This document shows positions 54,607-62,466 of a stretch of 64,000 nucleotides of DNA, one piece after another. The notes under the pieces were generated by a model. It did no database searches. It was given only the letters and a program-made list of their open reading frames with translations, and had not been told where the DNA came from. Where the stretch lies: NCBI GenBank assembly GCA_021373015.1, contig JAJFTJ010000005.1:161072-225071 (forward strand), written 5' to 3'. Position numbers and translations under genes: made by a program. The number at the start of each line of letters is the position of its first letter. Within the stretch, counting starts at the first letter, position 1. The stretch is from Nitrospiraceae bacterium (GTDB lineage: Bacteria > Nitrospirota > Thermodesulfovibrionia > Thermodesulfovibrionales > UBA1546).

Positions 54607-55569
54607 TTATTTATTCTTTGTGATTTTATTTAAGATTAGTTCAGGTTTTTTCATGAATACCTGGGTGTTGGGAGGCACAGACTCAGTTATCCAGACATTC
54701 CCTCCGATAACCGAGGATGTACCTATCACAGTGTTGCCTCCTAGGATGGTTGCGCCTGAATAAATGATAACATCATCTTCTATAGTTGGATGGCGCTGTT
54801 TGTTTCTTAGAAGAGAGCCTGCATTTTTGGGCAGAGAAAGGGCGCCGAGTGTTACGCCTTGGTATAGCCTTACGTTGTTTCCTATTTTTGTTGTCTCGCC
54901 GATTACAACCCCAGTGCCGTGATCAATGAAAAAACTCTCTCCAATAACTGCTCCTGGATGTATATCGATTCCTGTCTGGCTATGTGCATATTCTGTCATG
55001 ATGCGGGGAATCAGCGGAGCTTTCTGTTCGTACAGCTGATGAGCAATCCTGTATACGGTAATTGCAAATAGTCCAGGATAACTTATTATAACCTCGTCGT
55101 AACCTTTAGCTGCAGGATCTCCGTCATACGCTGCACGAATATCCTTTGCGAGGATGGAACGCATCTGCGGCAATTGCTGTATGAATTTTATTGCTGACTC
55201 ATGCCCGCTTTCTTCGCAATGAGTGCATGGCAGGTTGTGTCGTAAGCAGTCGTGGCGTATGGCCAGCGTTATCTGTTTGGATAGAATTTCAAAAAGAGCG
55301 GTGACTTCCTGTCCAAAATAATAATCCAGGCCTAATTTGTCCAGACGTGTATTGATGAAATATCCTGGGTACAATATTCTGCTTGCTTTCTTAATGATCT
55401 CGATAATGGATTCTCTTGACGGAATCGGCTCCTGTCCGAGATGATTATAGTTATCCTCAGTGTTGCAAGACAGAACCAACTGGTCGACAATCTCAGGTAT
55501 ATGCTCACGAAATTGTTTTGTGTTTTTTACTTCAGCTTTGCATTGATCTTTCTTCGGTAAATCATTCAT
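54607..55569 (-). CDS. cysE: serine O-acetyltransferase, long form
   Basis: CysE acetylates serine with acetyl-CoA. The C-terminal left-handed beta-helix has hexapeptide repeats and the active-site block TGIDIHPGAVIGESFFIDHG followed by TGVVIGETTKIGNNVRLYQG. An N-terminal helical extension of about 150 residues makes it 320 residues, longer than E. coli CysE (273), of the EpsC/SAT type seen in several anaerobes. Two cysteine pairs (CLRHNLPCTHC) lie in the extension. It is the first gene of the cysE-cysK operon. Confidence 0.93.
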   Translation of the reverse strand: MNDLPKKDQCKAEVKNTKQFREHIPEIVDQLVLSCNTEDNYNHLGQEPIPSRESIIEIIKKASRILYPGYFINTRLDKLGLDYYFGQEVTALFEILSKQITLAIRHDCLRHNLPCTHCEESGHESAIKFIQQLPQMRSILAKDIRAAYDGDPAAKGYDEVIISYPGLFAITVYRIAHQLYEQKAPLIPRIMTEYAHSQTGIDIHPGAVIGESFFIDHGTGVVIGETTKIGNNVRLYQGVTLGALSLPKNAGSLLRNKQRHPTIEDDVIIYSGATILGGNTVIGTSSVIGGNVWITESVPPNTQVFMKKPELILNKITKNK

Positions 55570-55668
55570 GCAAATTAACTCCTCATGCTGACATCTCGCT
55601 GCCGATCATAAAAAACCATCAGATGAAAATATTATACTCCATACAAATTATTAAAACTAACAGCAAAA

Positions 55669-55697
55669 TTGTTTAAGTATGTCCATGCATGTATAAT
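55669..55697 (+). promoter_or_regulatory. candidate sigma-70 promoter for xerD
   Basis: TTGTTT (55669-55674) and TATAAT (55692-55697) lie 17 bases apart. The predicted leader is about 16 bases long and has no Shine-Dalgarno sequence before the ATG at 55721. Confidence 0.55.
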
Positions 55698-55720
55698 AAA
55701 CATGAGATTGCATACAGTAT

Positions 55721-56593
55721 ATGAAAATTTTAAAAGATTTTCTTATTTATGAATCAGCGGAAAAAGGCCTCTCTAAAAACACTATAGAGTCCTACGCAAA
55801 AGATATCGAGTCTTTTCAAGAGTTTCTTTCAAAGCGAAACAGAGAACTCGATAAATTTTCAAAAAAAGATATCATTGATTTCATGAATAAGCTTAAAAAT
55901 GAGGATTATTCTGCTTCAAGCATATGCAGGTTCATATCTACTATCAGAGGTCTTTGTAAGTATCTGCTCATAGAAAGGATTATCAAGGAGGATCCTTCGG
56001 AAAGCCTCCAGACTCCGCGAAAATGGGAAAGACTGCCGAAGGCATTAAGTGTCGAGGATGTGATGTCCCTACTTGATTCAAAACCCGATGACACTATGTT
56101 TATCAGAGATTCTGCCATGCTTGAGCTTCTTTATTCATCAGGGCTCAGGGTAAGCGAGCTTGTTTGTCTTAAATTGGAGAACATAAATTTTGAGGCCGGA
56201 TTCCTGCGTGTTATAGGCAAGGGATCAAAAGAGAGAGTTGTGCCTGTTAATTCCAGAGCGCTTAAAAAAATAAAAACATACATCACAGAACTCAGGCCTG
56301 AGATTCTGAAAAAGAAACAGACAGATTATCTGTTTGTTACATCAAGAGGCAGTGCAATGACAAGACAGAGATTCTGGCAGACAATTAAAAAATTAGGCAG
56401 AAAAATAGGAATGGATTTATCGCCTCATACCCTAAGACACTGTTTTGCTACGCATCTTCTTGAAGGAGGCGCTGACCTCAGGTCTGTGCAGAAGATGCTT
56501 GGACATTCAGATATAGCAACAACACAGATATACACTAAAGTCACAACAGACAGGATAAAGAAAGTCTATACAAAACATCACCCCAGGGCTTAA
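55721..56593 (+). CDS. xerD: site-specific tyrosine recombinase XerD/XerC
   Basis: The 290-residue protein has the SAM-like core-binding domain (KGLSKNTIESYAKDIESFQE) and a catalytic domain with all residues in place: Arg in YSSGLRVSELVCLKLENI, Lys in GKGSKERVVPV, H-x-x-R in SPHTLRHCFATHLLEGG, His in LGHSDIATTQIY and Tyr in the same block. A XerD assignment is favoured over XerC by this ending, but the dif partner is not visible. It is a chromosomal housekeeping recombinase, not an integron integrase: the IntI-specific insert is absent. Confidence 0.92.
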   Translation: MKILKDFLIYESAEKGLSKNTIESYAKDIESFQEFLSKRNRELDKFSKKDIIDFMNKLKNEDYSASSICRFISTIRGLCKYLLIERIIKEDPSESLQTPRKWERLPKALSVEDVMSLLDSKPDDTMFIRDSAMLELLYSSGLRVSELVCLKLENINFEAGFLRVIGKGSKERVVPVNSRALKKIKTYITELRPEILKKKQTDYLFVTSRGSAMTRQRFWQTIKKLGRKIGMDLSPHTLRHCFATHLLEGGADLRSVQKMLGHSDIATTQIYTKVTTDRIKKVYTKHHPRA

Positions 56594-56667
56594 ATAATAC
56601 GTAATGGACATTCTGGCCTTTTTATGATAAGTTTTTTACATTCATTGATTAATTCAGGAGGAATGTG

Positions 56668-59103
56668 ATGCCGGAAAAATTAAACGTCGATCAGCTTTAC
56701 AAACGCTGCAATCCTGATATCTTCAAGTTCAAGACAGCAGACGAACTTCCTTCTCTGGAAGGTACAATAGGGCAGGAAAGGGCATTAAAGTCGCTTGATT
56801 TCGGTATAAATCTCGAGAATTCCGGTTTTAACATTTTTATCCTTGGCGAAAACGGCACAGGCAAGATGACTACCATAAAATCAATTCTTGCAAAACAGTC
56901 TATTCAGGAACCAATCCCGTCAGACTGGTGTTATGTTTATAACTTCAAAGACCCTGATGCGCCAATAGCAGTATCACTAGAACCCGGAAGGGCTCTTGCT
57001 TTCCAGAAGGATATGGATGAACTGATAAAAATACTTAAAGCTGAAATACCAAAGGTCTTTGAAACAAAAGAATATGCAAAACAAAAGAGCACTATAATCG
57101 ATGAATTTCAGCTGAAACAAAAAGATTTGTTTTCTGAACTTGAAGATGAGGCAAAAACAAAAGGTTTTTCTGTTAGAAAGACAGTGAGCGGGCTTATCAT
57201 AGTCCCGATTAAAAAAACAGGAGAACCATTAAACGAAGAAGAATTCGAAGAGCTTGAGGAAAATACAAAAAAGAAAATAGACAAGCTTGGAAAAATGCTT
57301 CAGGAAAAGCTGGATGATGTCGTAAGAATACTGCGTGACGGAGAGAAACTTGTCAAGGAGACGCTGAACAGACTTGAGAGAGAGGCTGCATTAGGCGCTG
57401 TCGGCCATATGATAGATGAGCTTAAAAATAAGTATCAGGACACTGAAAAGATAATTTTATATTTCGAAAATGTGAAGGAAGATATCCTTGCGCATCTTGA
57501 AGATTTTAAGGCATCGGAAGATCAGCAGTCAGGAGCATCGCCTTTGTTCAGGATGCAAAAAACAGAACCGACATTTACAAGATATGCGGTCAATGTTTTA
57601 GTTAACAACAAAGAAAGCGAAGGAGCGCCGTTTATATTCGAAAGCAACCCTACATATTTTAATCTGTTCGGGAGAATTGAACATAAGATTCAGTACGGCA
57701 TTGCTGTCACTGATTTTTCGATGATTAAGGCAGGCTCTTTGCACAAGGCAAATGGCGGGTATATCGTTATTGATGTGCTGGATCTTTTGAAAAATATATT
57801 TGCTTATGATGCATTGAAAAGATCTATAAGAAATAAAGAAATAAAAATAGACGATGTCTGGGAGCAGTACAGGCTTGTGTCAACTACAACACTCAGGCCT
57901 GAGGCAATACCACTTGATATTAAGGTAATACTTGTCGGCAATCCTAATCTTTATTATCTTCTTTTTAATCTTGACGAAGAATACAGGGAACTTTTTAAGG
58001 TAAAGGCTGATTTTGACAGCAGGATGGAGAGGACAGAAGAGAACATGCATAAATATGCCTCTTTTATTGCAACAAAATGCAAAGATGAAAAACTTCTTCC
58101 TTTGGACAGAGCAGGAATTGCCAGGGTTGTTGAATATGGAGCCAGACTTGCCGAGCATCAGGACAAGCTCTCGTCGCGTTTCAGTGAGGTTACTGATCTG
58201 ATAATGGAAGCAAACTATTGGGCATCAAAGTCTAAGAGCAATGTGATTACAGCTGAATTTGTTGAGTTTGCTATAAATGAAAAGATTTTCAGAAATAACA
58301 GGATTGAAGAGCGTCTTCGTGAGATGATTGCAGAAGGTACTCTGATTGTTGACACATCAGGAGAAAGATCAGGACAGATTAATGGACTTGCTGTGCTCGA
58401 TATGGGGGATTACAGCTTCGGCAAACCCTCAAGGATAACAGCAAAGACTTATATCGGCAAGGCCGGTGTTGTGAATATAGAGCGCGAGACAAAGATGAGC
58501 GGAAAAATCCACGAAAAGGCAATGCTCATTCTGACAAACTATCTTGGAAGCATGTTTGCAACAAAAAAACCAATAAGTCTTTCTGCGTCAATAACATTCG
58601 AGCAGCTGTATGATATGGTTGAAGGCGACAGCGCAACATGTGCAGAGCTTTATGCTCTTTTAAGCAGCATTGCAGACATTCCGTTAAAGCAGAATTTTGC
58701 AGTAACAGGTTCAATGGATCAAAACGGAGATGTTCAGCCTATAGGTGGAGTAAATGAAAAAATAGAGGGATTTTTTGAATTATGTAAATTAAGAGGGCTT
58801 GACGGGAGTCATGGAGTAATAATTCCAGAAAAAAATATCAGGCATCTCATGCTCAAGAAAGATGTCGTTGACGCAGTCAAGGCAGAAAAATTTTCTATTT
58901 ATCCGATCAAACGCGTTGAAGAAGGCATGGAGATACTTACAGGAATGTCTGCCGGCAGACTCAATGAAGACGGTACGTATCCTGAGAACACAGTCAATTA
59001 TCTGGTATCTAAGCGTTTGGCCGAGATATCTGCTGCATTAAAGGAAAAGGGTAAGGGAGAAGAGGAGTCAGAAGAAAAATCAGCAGATAACAAGGACAAA
59101 TAA
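56668..59103 (+). CDS. Lon-like ATP-dependent protease (LonC/YcbZ type)
   Basis: The AAA domain has Walker A LGENGTGKMTTIKSI, while a long helical insert (residues about 140-290) separates its halves. The C-terminal S16 protease domain has the catalytic pair Ser655 (VEGDSATCAELYALLSSIAD) and Lys698 (IGGVNEKIEGFFELC), 43 residues apart as in Lon. The substrate-binding N domain of LonA is absent, so this is the 'AAA family ATPase, Lon-like' group. The start is the ATG at 56668, six bases after AGGAGG; GTG 56665 is too close. A Glu/Lys/Ser-rich tail ends the chain. Integron-like material starts just beyond its stop. Confidence 0.93.
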   Translation: MPEKLNVDQLYKRCNPDIFKFKTADELPSLEGTIGQERALKSLDFGINLENSGFNIFILGENGTGKMTTIKSILAKQSIQEPIPSDWCYVYNFKDPDAPIAVSLEPGRALAFQKDMDELIKILKAEIPKVFETKEYAKQKSTIIDEFQLKQKDLFSELEDEAKTKGFSVRKTVSGLIIVPIKKTGEPLNEEEFEELEENTKKKIDKLGKMLQEKLDDVVRILRDGEKLVKETLNRLEREAALGAVGHMIDELKNKYQDTEKIILYFENVKEDILAHLEDFKASEDQQSGASPLFRMQKTEPTFTRYAVNVLVNNKESEGAPFIFESNPTYFNLFGRIEHKIQYGIAVTDFSMIKAGSLHKANGGYIVIDVLDLLKNIFAYDALKRSIRNKEIKIDDVWEQYRLVSTTTLRPEAIPLDIKVILVGNPNLYYLLFNLDEEYRELFKVKADFDSRMERTEENMHKYASFIATKCKDEKLLPLDRAGIARVVEYGARLAEHQDKLSSRFSEVTDLIMEANYWASKSKSNVITAEFVEFAINEKIFRNNRIEERLREMIAEGTLIVDTSGERSGQINGLAVLDMGDYSFGKPSRITAKTYIGKAGVVNIERETKMSGKIHEKAMLILTNYLGSMFATKKPISLSASITFEQLYDMVEGDSATCAELYALLSSIADIPLKQNFAVTGSMDQNGDVQPIGGVNEKIEGFFELCKLRGLDGSHGVIIPEKNIRHLMLKKDVVDAVKAEKFSIYPIKRVEEGMEILTGMSAGRLNEDGTYPENTVNYLVSKRLAEISAALKEKGKGEEESEEKSADNKDK

Positions 59104-59143
59104 AAGACTTAATTTATCTGGAGTTATCTAGTTGTTATCTGAA

Positions 59144-59787
59144 TTATCTCAAGTATGCGCTAATCAGCATTCTAAAAAGATCCTGACTATATTTAAATTT
59201 CTTCTCTTTTTTCTTAAATTGTTTATCAAACTCTTCTACTTGACTATTATCTATATTAAAAGCATCACTTTGTTCTATTTTCCATTTTTTATCTCCGAAA
59301 AATCCGGGCTTCGTTTCTAACACGAGCAATCCCAATGGAAATTCTCCATTCATATCATATTGCTTACGTTATAGTCAATTCCATTTTTAAAACCATGCTT
59401 ACAATAATTGTGAGGATCACCATAAATTGCTATTGCTGGAATATTTCTTTCTTGCACTATTTTTTTTGTTTTTTCAATTAGTGCTGTACCAATTCCTTTT
59501 CTTTGATAGTCTGGGTGAACACACAAAGGACCAAATGATACTGTTTCTACCCTTTCTTCATCCTCTCCAATAAGCTTTGATTTTGTATACATAATTGAAC
59601 CAACAACATTTCCGTCTATTTCTGCAACATAATCAAGTTCTTTAATAAAATCTTTATGGTCTCTTAAAATATGACACAGATAGTGTTCATTACATCCAGG
59701 GAAATATAGATTCCAAAAAGCTTCCCTCGTTAATTCCTCAACATAAAAATAATCTCGTTCATTTTCCAGACGAATTGCTATTCCCAT
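59144..59787 (-). pseudogene. GNAT-family acetyltransferase, frameshifted
   Basis: Translation from ATG 59787 gives an acetyltransferase (VREAFW-like LTREAFWNLYFPGCNE, then FGPLCVHPDYQRKGIGTALI as the acetyl-CoA site) that stops at 59350 after YNVSNMI. The next frame resumes at once with NGEFPLGLLVLETKPGFFGD and runs to 59144, ending as relatives do (YNIDxxxxEEFDxxFxxKEK pattern: VEEFDKQFKKKEK). The cause is visible: CATAT is duplicated at 59351-59360. Deleting one copy restores a single 212-residue frame (SNMNGEFP). The ATG of the second fragment (59353) could be used by coupling (ATGA), but the fragment alone is unlikely to be active. An assembly error is possible. It follows attC 59817 as the last cassette. 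Confidence 0.8.
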
Positions 59788-59816
59788 ACCGCCCACCCCT
59801 CTTGCGCGAAGCATCC

Positions 59817-59907
59817 AGCTAACGAAAACAATAACCCGCTGGCGCAATTGCAAAAACTGAAAACCAAACCGCGCTTATCGCCAGTCGGGTTGATTTTTTT
59901 GTTAGGC
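59817..59907 (-). repeat. integron attC site 1
   Basis: Read on the minus strand, the site starts with R'' GCCTAAC and ends with R' GTTAGCT. The inner arms AACCCGACTGGCG and CGCCAGCGGGTT pair perfectly except for one extra A in the left arm, the extrahelical base expected in L''. Size (91 bp) and spacing match integron attC sites. It closes the three-gene cassette and precedes the acetyltransferase. Confidence 0.8.
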
Positions 59908-59935
59908 ATTTGTTTTTTATTTTCGTTTGATTGTA

Positions 59936-60526
59936 TTAGTCATTCTGCATTTGACGTTCAAGATACATATTAAAGATGGGAAGCGCGATTAATTGCACAA
60001 ACCCAAAAACTAAGAGTACGATGATAACGAGAGCCGGACTAATAAAAAGACTGGATAAAAATAGGAAGTAGAATACCGAGGCGCTAAACAGGGTAATGGC
60101 TGAAAACGCATTGTCGGGCTCCTTCGACGCGAAGAATTGCCAAGGGCCTAAAGCCATGCCCCATGACCACAACAGATACGGAATATACCCGACCCCCATA
60201 TTTCCTGTATAAAAACTTCGACAGACTGAATATGCAAAGAAGATTGTAATAATGATTAAAATATTTGTATATAGTTGGGATATATAGTTAACGACATGAC
60301 GTAATGGATTCTTTTTTTCATAAAGATATACACCCAATGGAATAAGTGCCAGACTTGGTAGCATTAAGAGGGTAAATATCCAATGCGAAGTAAGCGAAAA
60401 CAAAAGCCCGATTCCAATTAGGCCCCATTTACCTAAAAAGGCCAGCCAAATACCCCCAATGATGCCACTTGCAAAGTTCATTATCATGATTGGAACACTA
60501 AAAATACTTACAATGCGATTCAACAT
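59936..60526 (-). CDS. hypothetical six-helix membrane protein, cassette gene
   Basis: The 196-residue protein is almost entirely hydrophobic with about six membrane segments, for example IMIMNFASGIIGGIWLAFLG and YTNILIIITIFFAYSVC. No known domain is recognised. A GGGGG ribosome site lies six bases before the ATG at 60526. It is the last of three genes in the cassette closed by attC site 1, four bases after the DUF6804-like gene. Function unknown. Confidence 0.7.
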   Translation of the reverse strand: MLNRIVSIFSVPIMIMNFASGIIGGIWLAFLGKWGLIGIGLLFSLTSHWIFTLLMLPSLALIPLGVYLYEKKNPLRHVVNYISQLYTNILIIITIFFAYSVCRSFYTGNMGVGYIPYLLWSWGMALGPWQFFASKEPDNAFSAITLFSASVFYFLFLSSLFISPALVIIVLLVFGFVQLIALPIFNMYLERQMQND

Positions 60527-60529
60527 AGC

Positions 60530-60844
60530 TTACCCCCTTTGTTCACGTACCAGGAAAATTGATGCTCCAAAAAGTACTGAAACAGCGATGTCAATAACCG
60601 CCCAGGTTTCACGATCTAAATGGATGGGAATTATTGGATTAAAAAGCACCGCTGTAATGCCGAGAGACCATGCCCAGAATATTTTCTTTAACTCAGTTGC
60701 AACGAATGCTGTGTATGCGGCAGAGCCGCAAACAACCCAGCGTAGTATTTGATAGTAGCCGTAAGGATGACGATCTAACGCCCATACAAGTAAGGCGATT
60801 GCTACAAGCCGAGCAACTAACAATGGTGAAATATATTTTTTCAT
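60530..60844 (-). CDS. DUF6804-like small membrane protein, cassette gene
   Basis: The 104-residue protein has about three membrane helices and the pattern YGYYQILRWVVCGSAAYTAF ... AVLFNPIIPIHLDRETWAVID, which I associate with DUF6804. Such proteins are frequent in integron cassettes and have no known role. It begins directly after the stop of the upstream 149-residue gene, so the two are coupled. Confidence 0.75.
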   Translation of the reverse strand: MKKYISPLLVARLVAIALLVWALDRHPYGYYQILRWVVCGSAAYTAFVATELKKIFWAWSLGITAVLFNPIIPIHLDRETWAVIDIAVSVLFGASIFLVREQRG

Positions 60845-61294
60845 TTATTTCATTATTGTCTTTATTACTGCAATTAAGCCGGTAATTGCGCCTATTAAAC
60901 CAACAATTATTGTTACCCACCTCGACAGTGAGTCAGTTCTTTCTTTTTTTTCCGTGCGTACTATTGCCCTGAGTTGCCTAAGTCCTTCAGTTGTCAGCAG
61001 CCACTTGCCTGTGGAGTTTGACTGCTCCCATAGTCCGCCCTTTTCTTCGTCGATGACGGGTGGTACGGTCAACAGCATTTGTCTGGCAAGGGCTATAATA
61101 TATGTTTGTTCTAAATATTGAATTTCGTCATCTACTTCTTGCAGTTCATGGCTTGCGAGAGAGCCGACTTCCTGAACTTTGTTGCTGTCGCCTGTCTTTT
61201 TGGCTTCTTTATATTCTTTTTTGTAATATTTGTCTACTTTGCTTCGTTGGCGATTCAGCTTGAATAGCGAGACTCTATAAGATATGTAGTTCAT
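60845..61294 (-). CDS. hypothetical coiled-coil protein with a C-terminal membrane helix, cassette gene
   Basis: The 149-residue protein has a charged helical N-terminal half (residues about 10-65), a middle with GKWLLTTEGLRQLRAIVRTE, and a single C-terminal membrane helix (WVTIIVGLIGAITGLIAVIK). The layout is soluble-domain plus tail anchor. No family is recognised with certainty. The ATG at 61294 lies 33 bases after the R' end of attC site 2, as expected for the first gene of a cassette. Function unknown. Confidence 0.7.
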   Translation of the reverse strand: MNYISYRVSLFKLNRQRSKVDKYYKKEYKEAKKTGDSNKVQEVGSLASHELQEVDDEIQYLEQTYIIALARQMLLTVPPVIDEEKGGLWEQSNSTGKWLLTTEGLRQLRAIVRTEKKERTDSLSRWVTIIVGLIGAITGLIAVIKTIMK

Positions 61295-61327
61295 TTCTTT
61301 TTGCAGTTATTATTCATTTTATTTTGT

Positions 61328-61419
61328 GCCTAACGCTGGCCATGAGCCGCGCCGCCACAGAACCTTTACGGAAAAATGACCGACGCTATTCGGCGTCGGT
61401 CTCGATGGTATTGTTGTAC
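61328..61419 (-). repeat. integron attC site 2
   Basis: Read on the minus strand, R'' is GTACAAC and R' is GTTAGGC. The left arm GAGACCGACGCC pairs with GGCGCGGCTC on the right, leaving two extra A bases in the left arm. R'' deviates from RYYYAAC at one position. The site closes the zinc-ribbon/DUF2628 cassette. The same left arm is also half of a terminator-like hairpin (61378-61401). Confidence 0.72.
61371..61401 (-). terminator. terminator-like hairpin inside attC site 2
   Basis: On the minus strand GACCGACGC and GCGTCGGTC form a perfect nine-pair stem with a six-base loop, followed by ATTTTT. It lies 57 bases after the zinc-ribbon gene stop and could end that transcript. Confidence 0.65.
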
Positions 61420-61457
61420 GCGGCCTTTTTTATGGTCATTTTTTAATCCCATGCTCA

Positions 61458-62018
61458 TTATTTGCCGAAAAAGTGCCCAAAGACAACTGCCGCAATTACG
61501 CCGATTGTTGCTATCACGAAGAGTAGCGGCATGACTATACTAACGCCACCCTTTTTAGTCAGTTGAGAGGAGATTTCAGAAGCTGGATATTTTGCTCTTA
61601 TCTTCAGAATTTTCTTTTTACATCTTTTGTAATAAAGAGTGTTGCCATAAATACCCCAGCATATATGAGCACCGATATTAACGAAAGGAATTCTTTCGAG
61701 AAGAAGAGCAAGCAATGCCCACAAATAAAGTTTCCGATGTGCCAGCCACCAAGGTCCAAATAGAAAGGCGGGCCAAAGCCATGGTTTCTCGCCCGCCTCT
61801 ATTTTCCGAAACTTTTGTAAATATTTGTTTGCATTTTCCTCGACAAAGGTAACGAAATCTTCTTCATTTATTCCTGCTAAGGAGGCAGGTGTATCAGAAG
61901 GAATAGAAATGAGGCCTTCTAAGGTTTCACCGCATTTTGGACATTTTGGCTCATCGGGTTTTACAGGGGTGCCACAGCCAGCACATTCATATTCATATCC
62001 TTCAATATTTTCGTCCAT
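61458..62018 (-). CDS. zinc-ribbon and DUF2628-type membrane protein, cassette gene
   Basis: The ATG at 62018 is chosen because AAAAGGAGG lies seven bases upstream; a frame to 62042 overlaps that site. Residues 5-32 hold a two-knuckle zinc ribbon (CAGCGTPVKPDEPKCPKCG). After a linker, residues about 70-140 show the DUF2628 pattern (EKPWLWPAFLFGPWWLAHRK and CWGIYGNTLYYKRCKKK), with membrane helices; a final helix is near the C terminus (MPLLFVIATIGVIAAVVFG). The role of DUF2628 proteins is unknown. The gene is followed by attC site 2. Confidence 0.8.
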   Translation of the reverse strand: MDENIEGYEYECAGCGTPVKPDEPKCPKCGETLEGLISIPSDTPASLAGINEEDFVTFVEENANKYLQKFRKIEAGEKPWLWPAFLFGPWWLAHRKLYLWALLALLLERIPFVNIGAHICWGIYGNTLYYKRCKKKILKIRAKYPASEISSQLTKKGGVSIVMPLLFVIATIGVIAAVVFGHFFGK

Positions 62019-62466
62019 GACAATGCCTCCTTTTTTCTGCATGCAAGCAGGTTATGCCGTTGTTCTTAATTTATTATCTTCGTACAACCAGTAATTAGAC
62101 CGTTAATGGGACTAACAACGGAAATCCGATGTTAGTCAACCAAATAACCGCTCTGATAATATCGTAATTTGTATGTTAGTCATATAACTCTCGATGTTTT
62201 CATGCTTAATTGCCAATAATAACTTACACTGTTTTGAAGCTCTTGTAAAGTGTGGCTTCAGGAAAAAATAAACAGCCGAAATGCGAAAATCAAGACAGGG
62301 TTTCTTAAGAATTTTATTCATAATCTAAGATAAAAAATATTTGAAATTTCAACTTACAAGGCTGGGGTTAGGCAGCTTGAGAAAAGTTTGTATTGCGTGT
62401 TTCAACTGCAAGCACGCACAAATAAAACAAGATAAAAACTGTGAATTTATAGGAGAAGTACGCTAA
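62019..62466. other. 448-base spacer upstream of the cassette genes
   Basis: I see no convincing gene here. The stretch holds the ribosome site of the zinc-ribbon gene, a perfect hairpin GACTAACA / TGTTAGTC with a CGG/CCG inner stem (62110-62137), a direct repeat ATGTTAGTC (62129-62137 and 62173-62181), and boxes resembling attC cores (GTTAGGC at 62367-62373 and GCTAAC at 62462-62467) that do not pair into a full attC. The right boundary of the cassette cluster probably lies here. Confidence 0.5.
62377..62466 (+). CDS. possible 29-residue cysteine-rich peptide
   Basis: A TTG-started frame reads RKVCIACFNCKHAQIKQDKN followed by CEFIGEVR and stops next to the end of the flavoprotein gene on the other strand. 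Four cysteines (CxxCxxC and one further on) look like a metal or cluster site, but there is no good ribosome site and the frame may be a remnant. The frame stays open upstream to 62329. Confidence 0.2.
   Translation: MRKVCIACFNCKHAQIKQDKNCEFIGEVR

Larger units (their letters stand above)
59144..62018 (-). mobile_element. integron gene-cassette cluster without an integrase (CALIN)
   Basis: Two attC sites (59817-59907 and 61328-61419) of about 91-92 bp, both in minus orientation, separate three units whose genes all run on the minus strand: a zinc-ribbon/DUF2628 gene, a group of three small genes, and a broken acetyltransferase. In both attC sites the R boxes are followed within a few dozen bases by the next start codon, as in ordinary cassettes. 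No integrase gene, attI or cassette promoter is seen up to the right edge. The last unit ends against the Lon-like gene without an attC. The right boundary lies somewhere in 62019-62466. Confidence 0.7.

Noticed and set aside
55721..56593. Integron integrase for the cassette cluster
   Set aside because: It is a tyrosine recombinase 2.5 kb away but shows the XerC/D layout and lacks the IntI-specific insertion.
62110..62137. Third attC site
   Set aside because: The hairpin is perfect but only 28 bases long, and no L-type arms or extrahelical base can be found; extending it to the second GTTAGTC gives arms that do not pair.
62136..62321. 61-residue minus-strand ORF
   Set aside because: No ribosome site, no family resemblance, unlikely composition, and it lies in the spacer with repeats.
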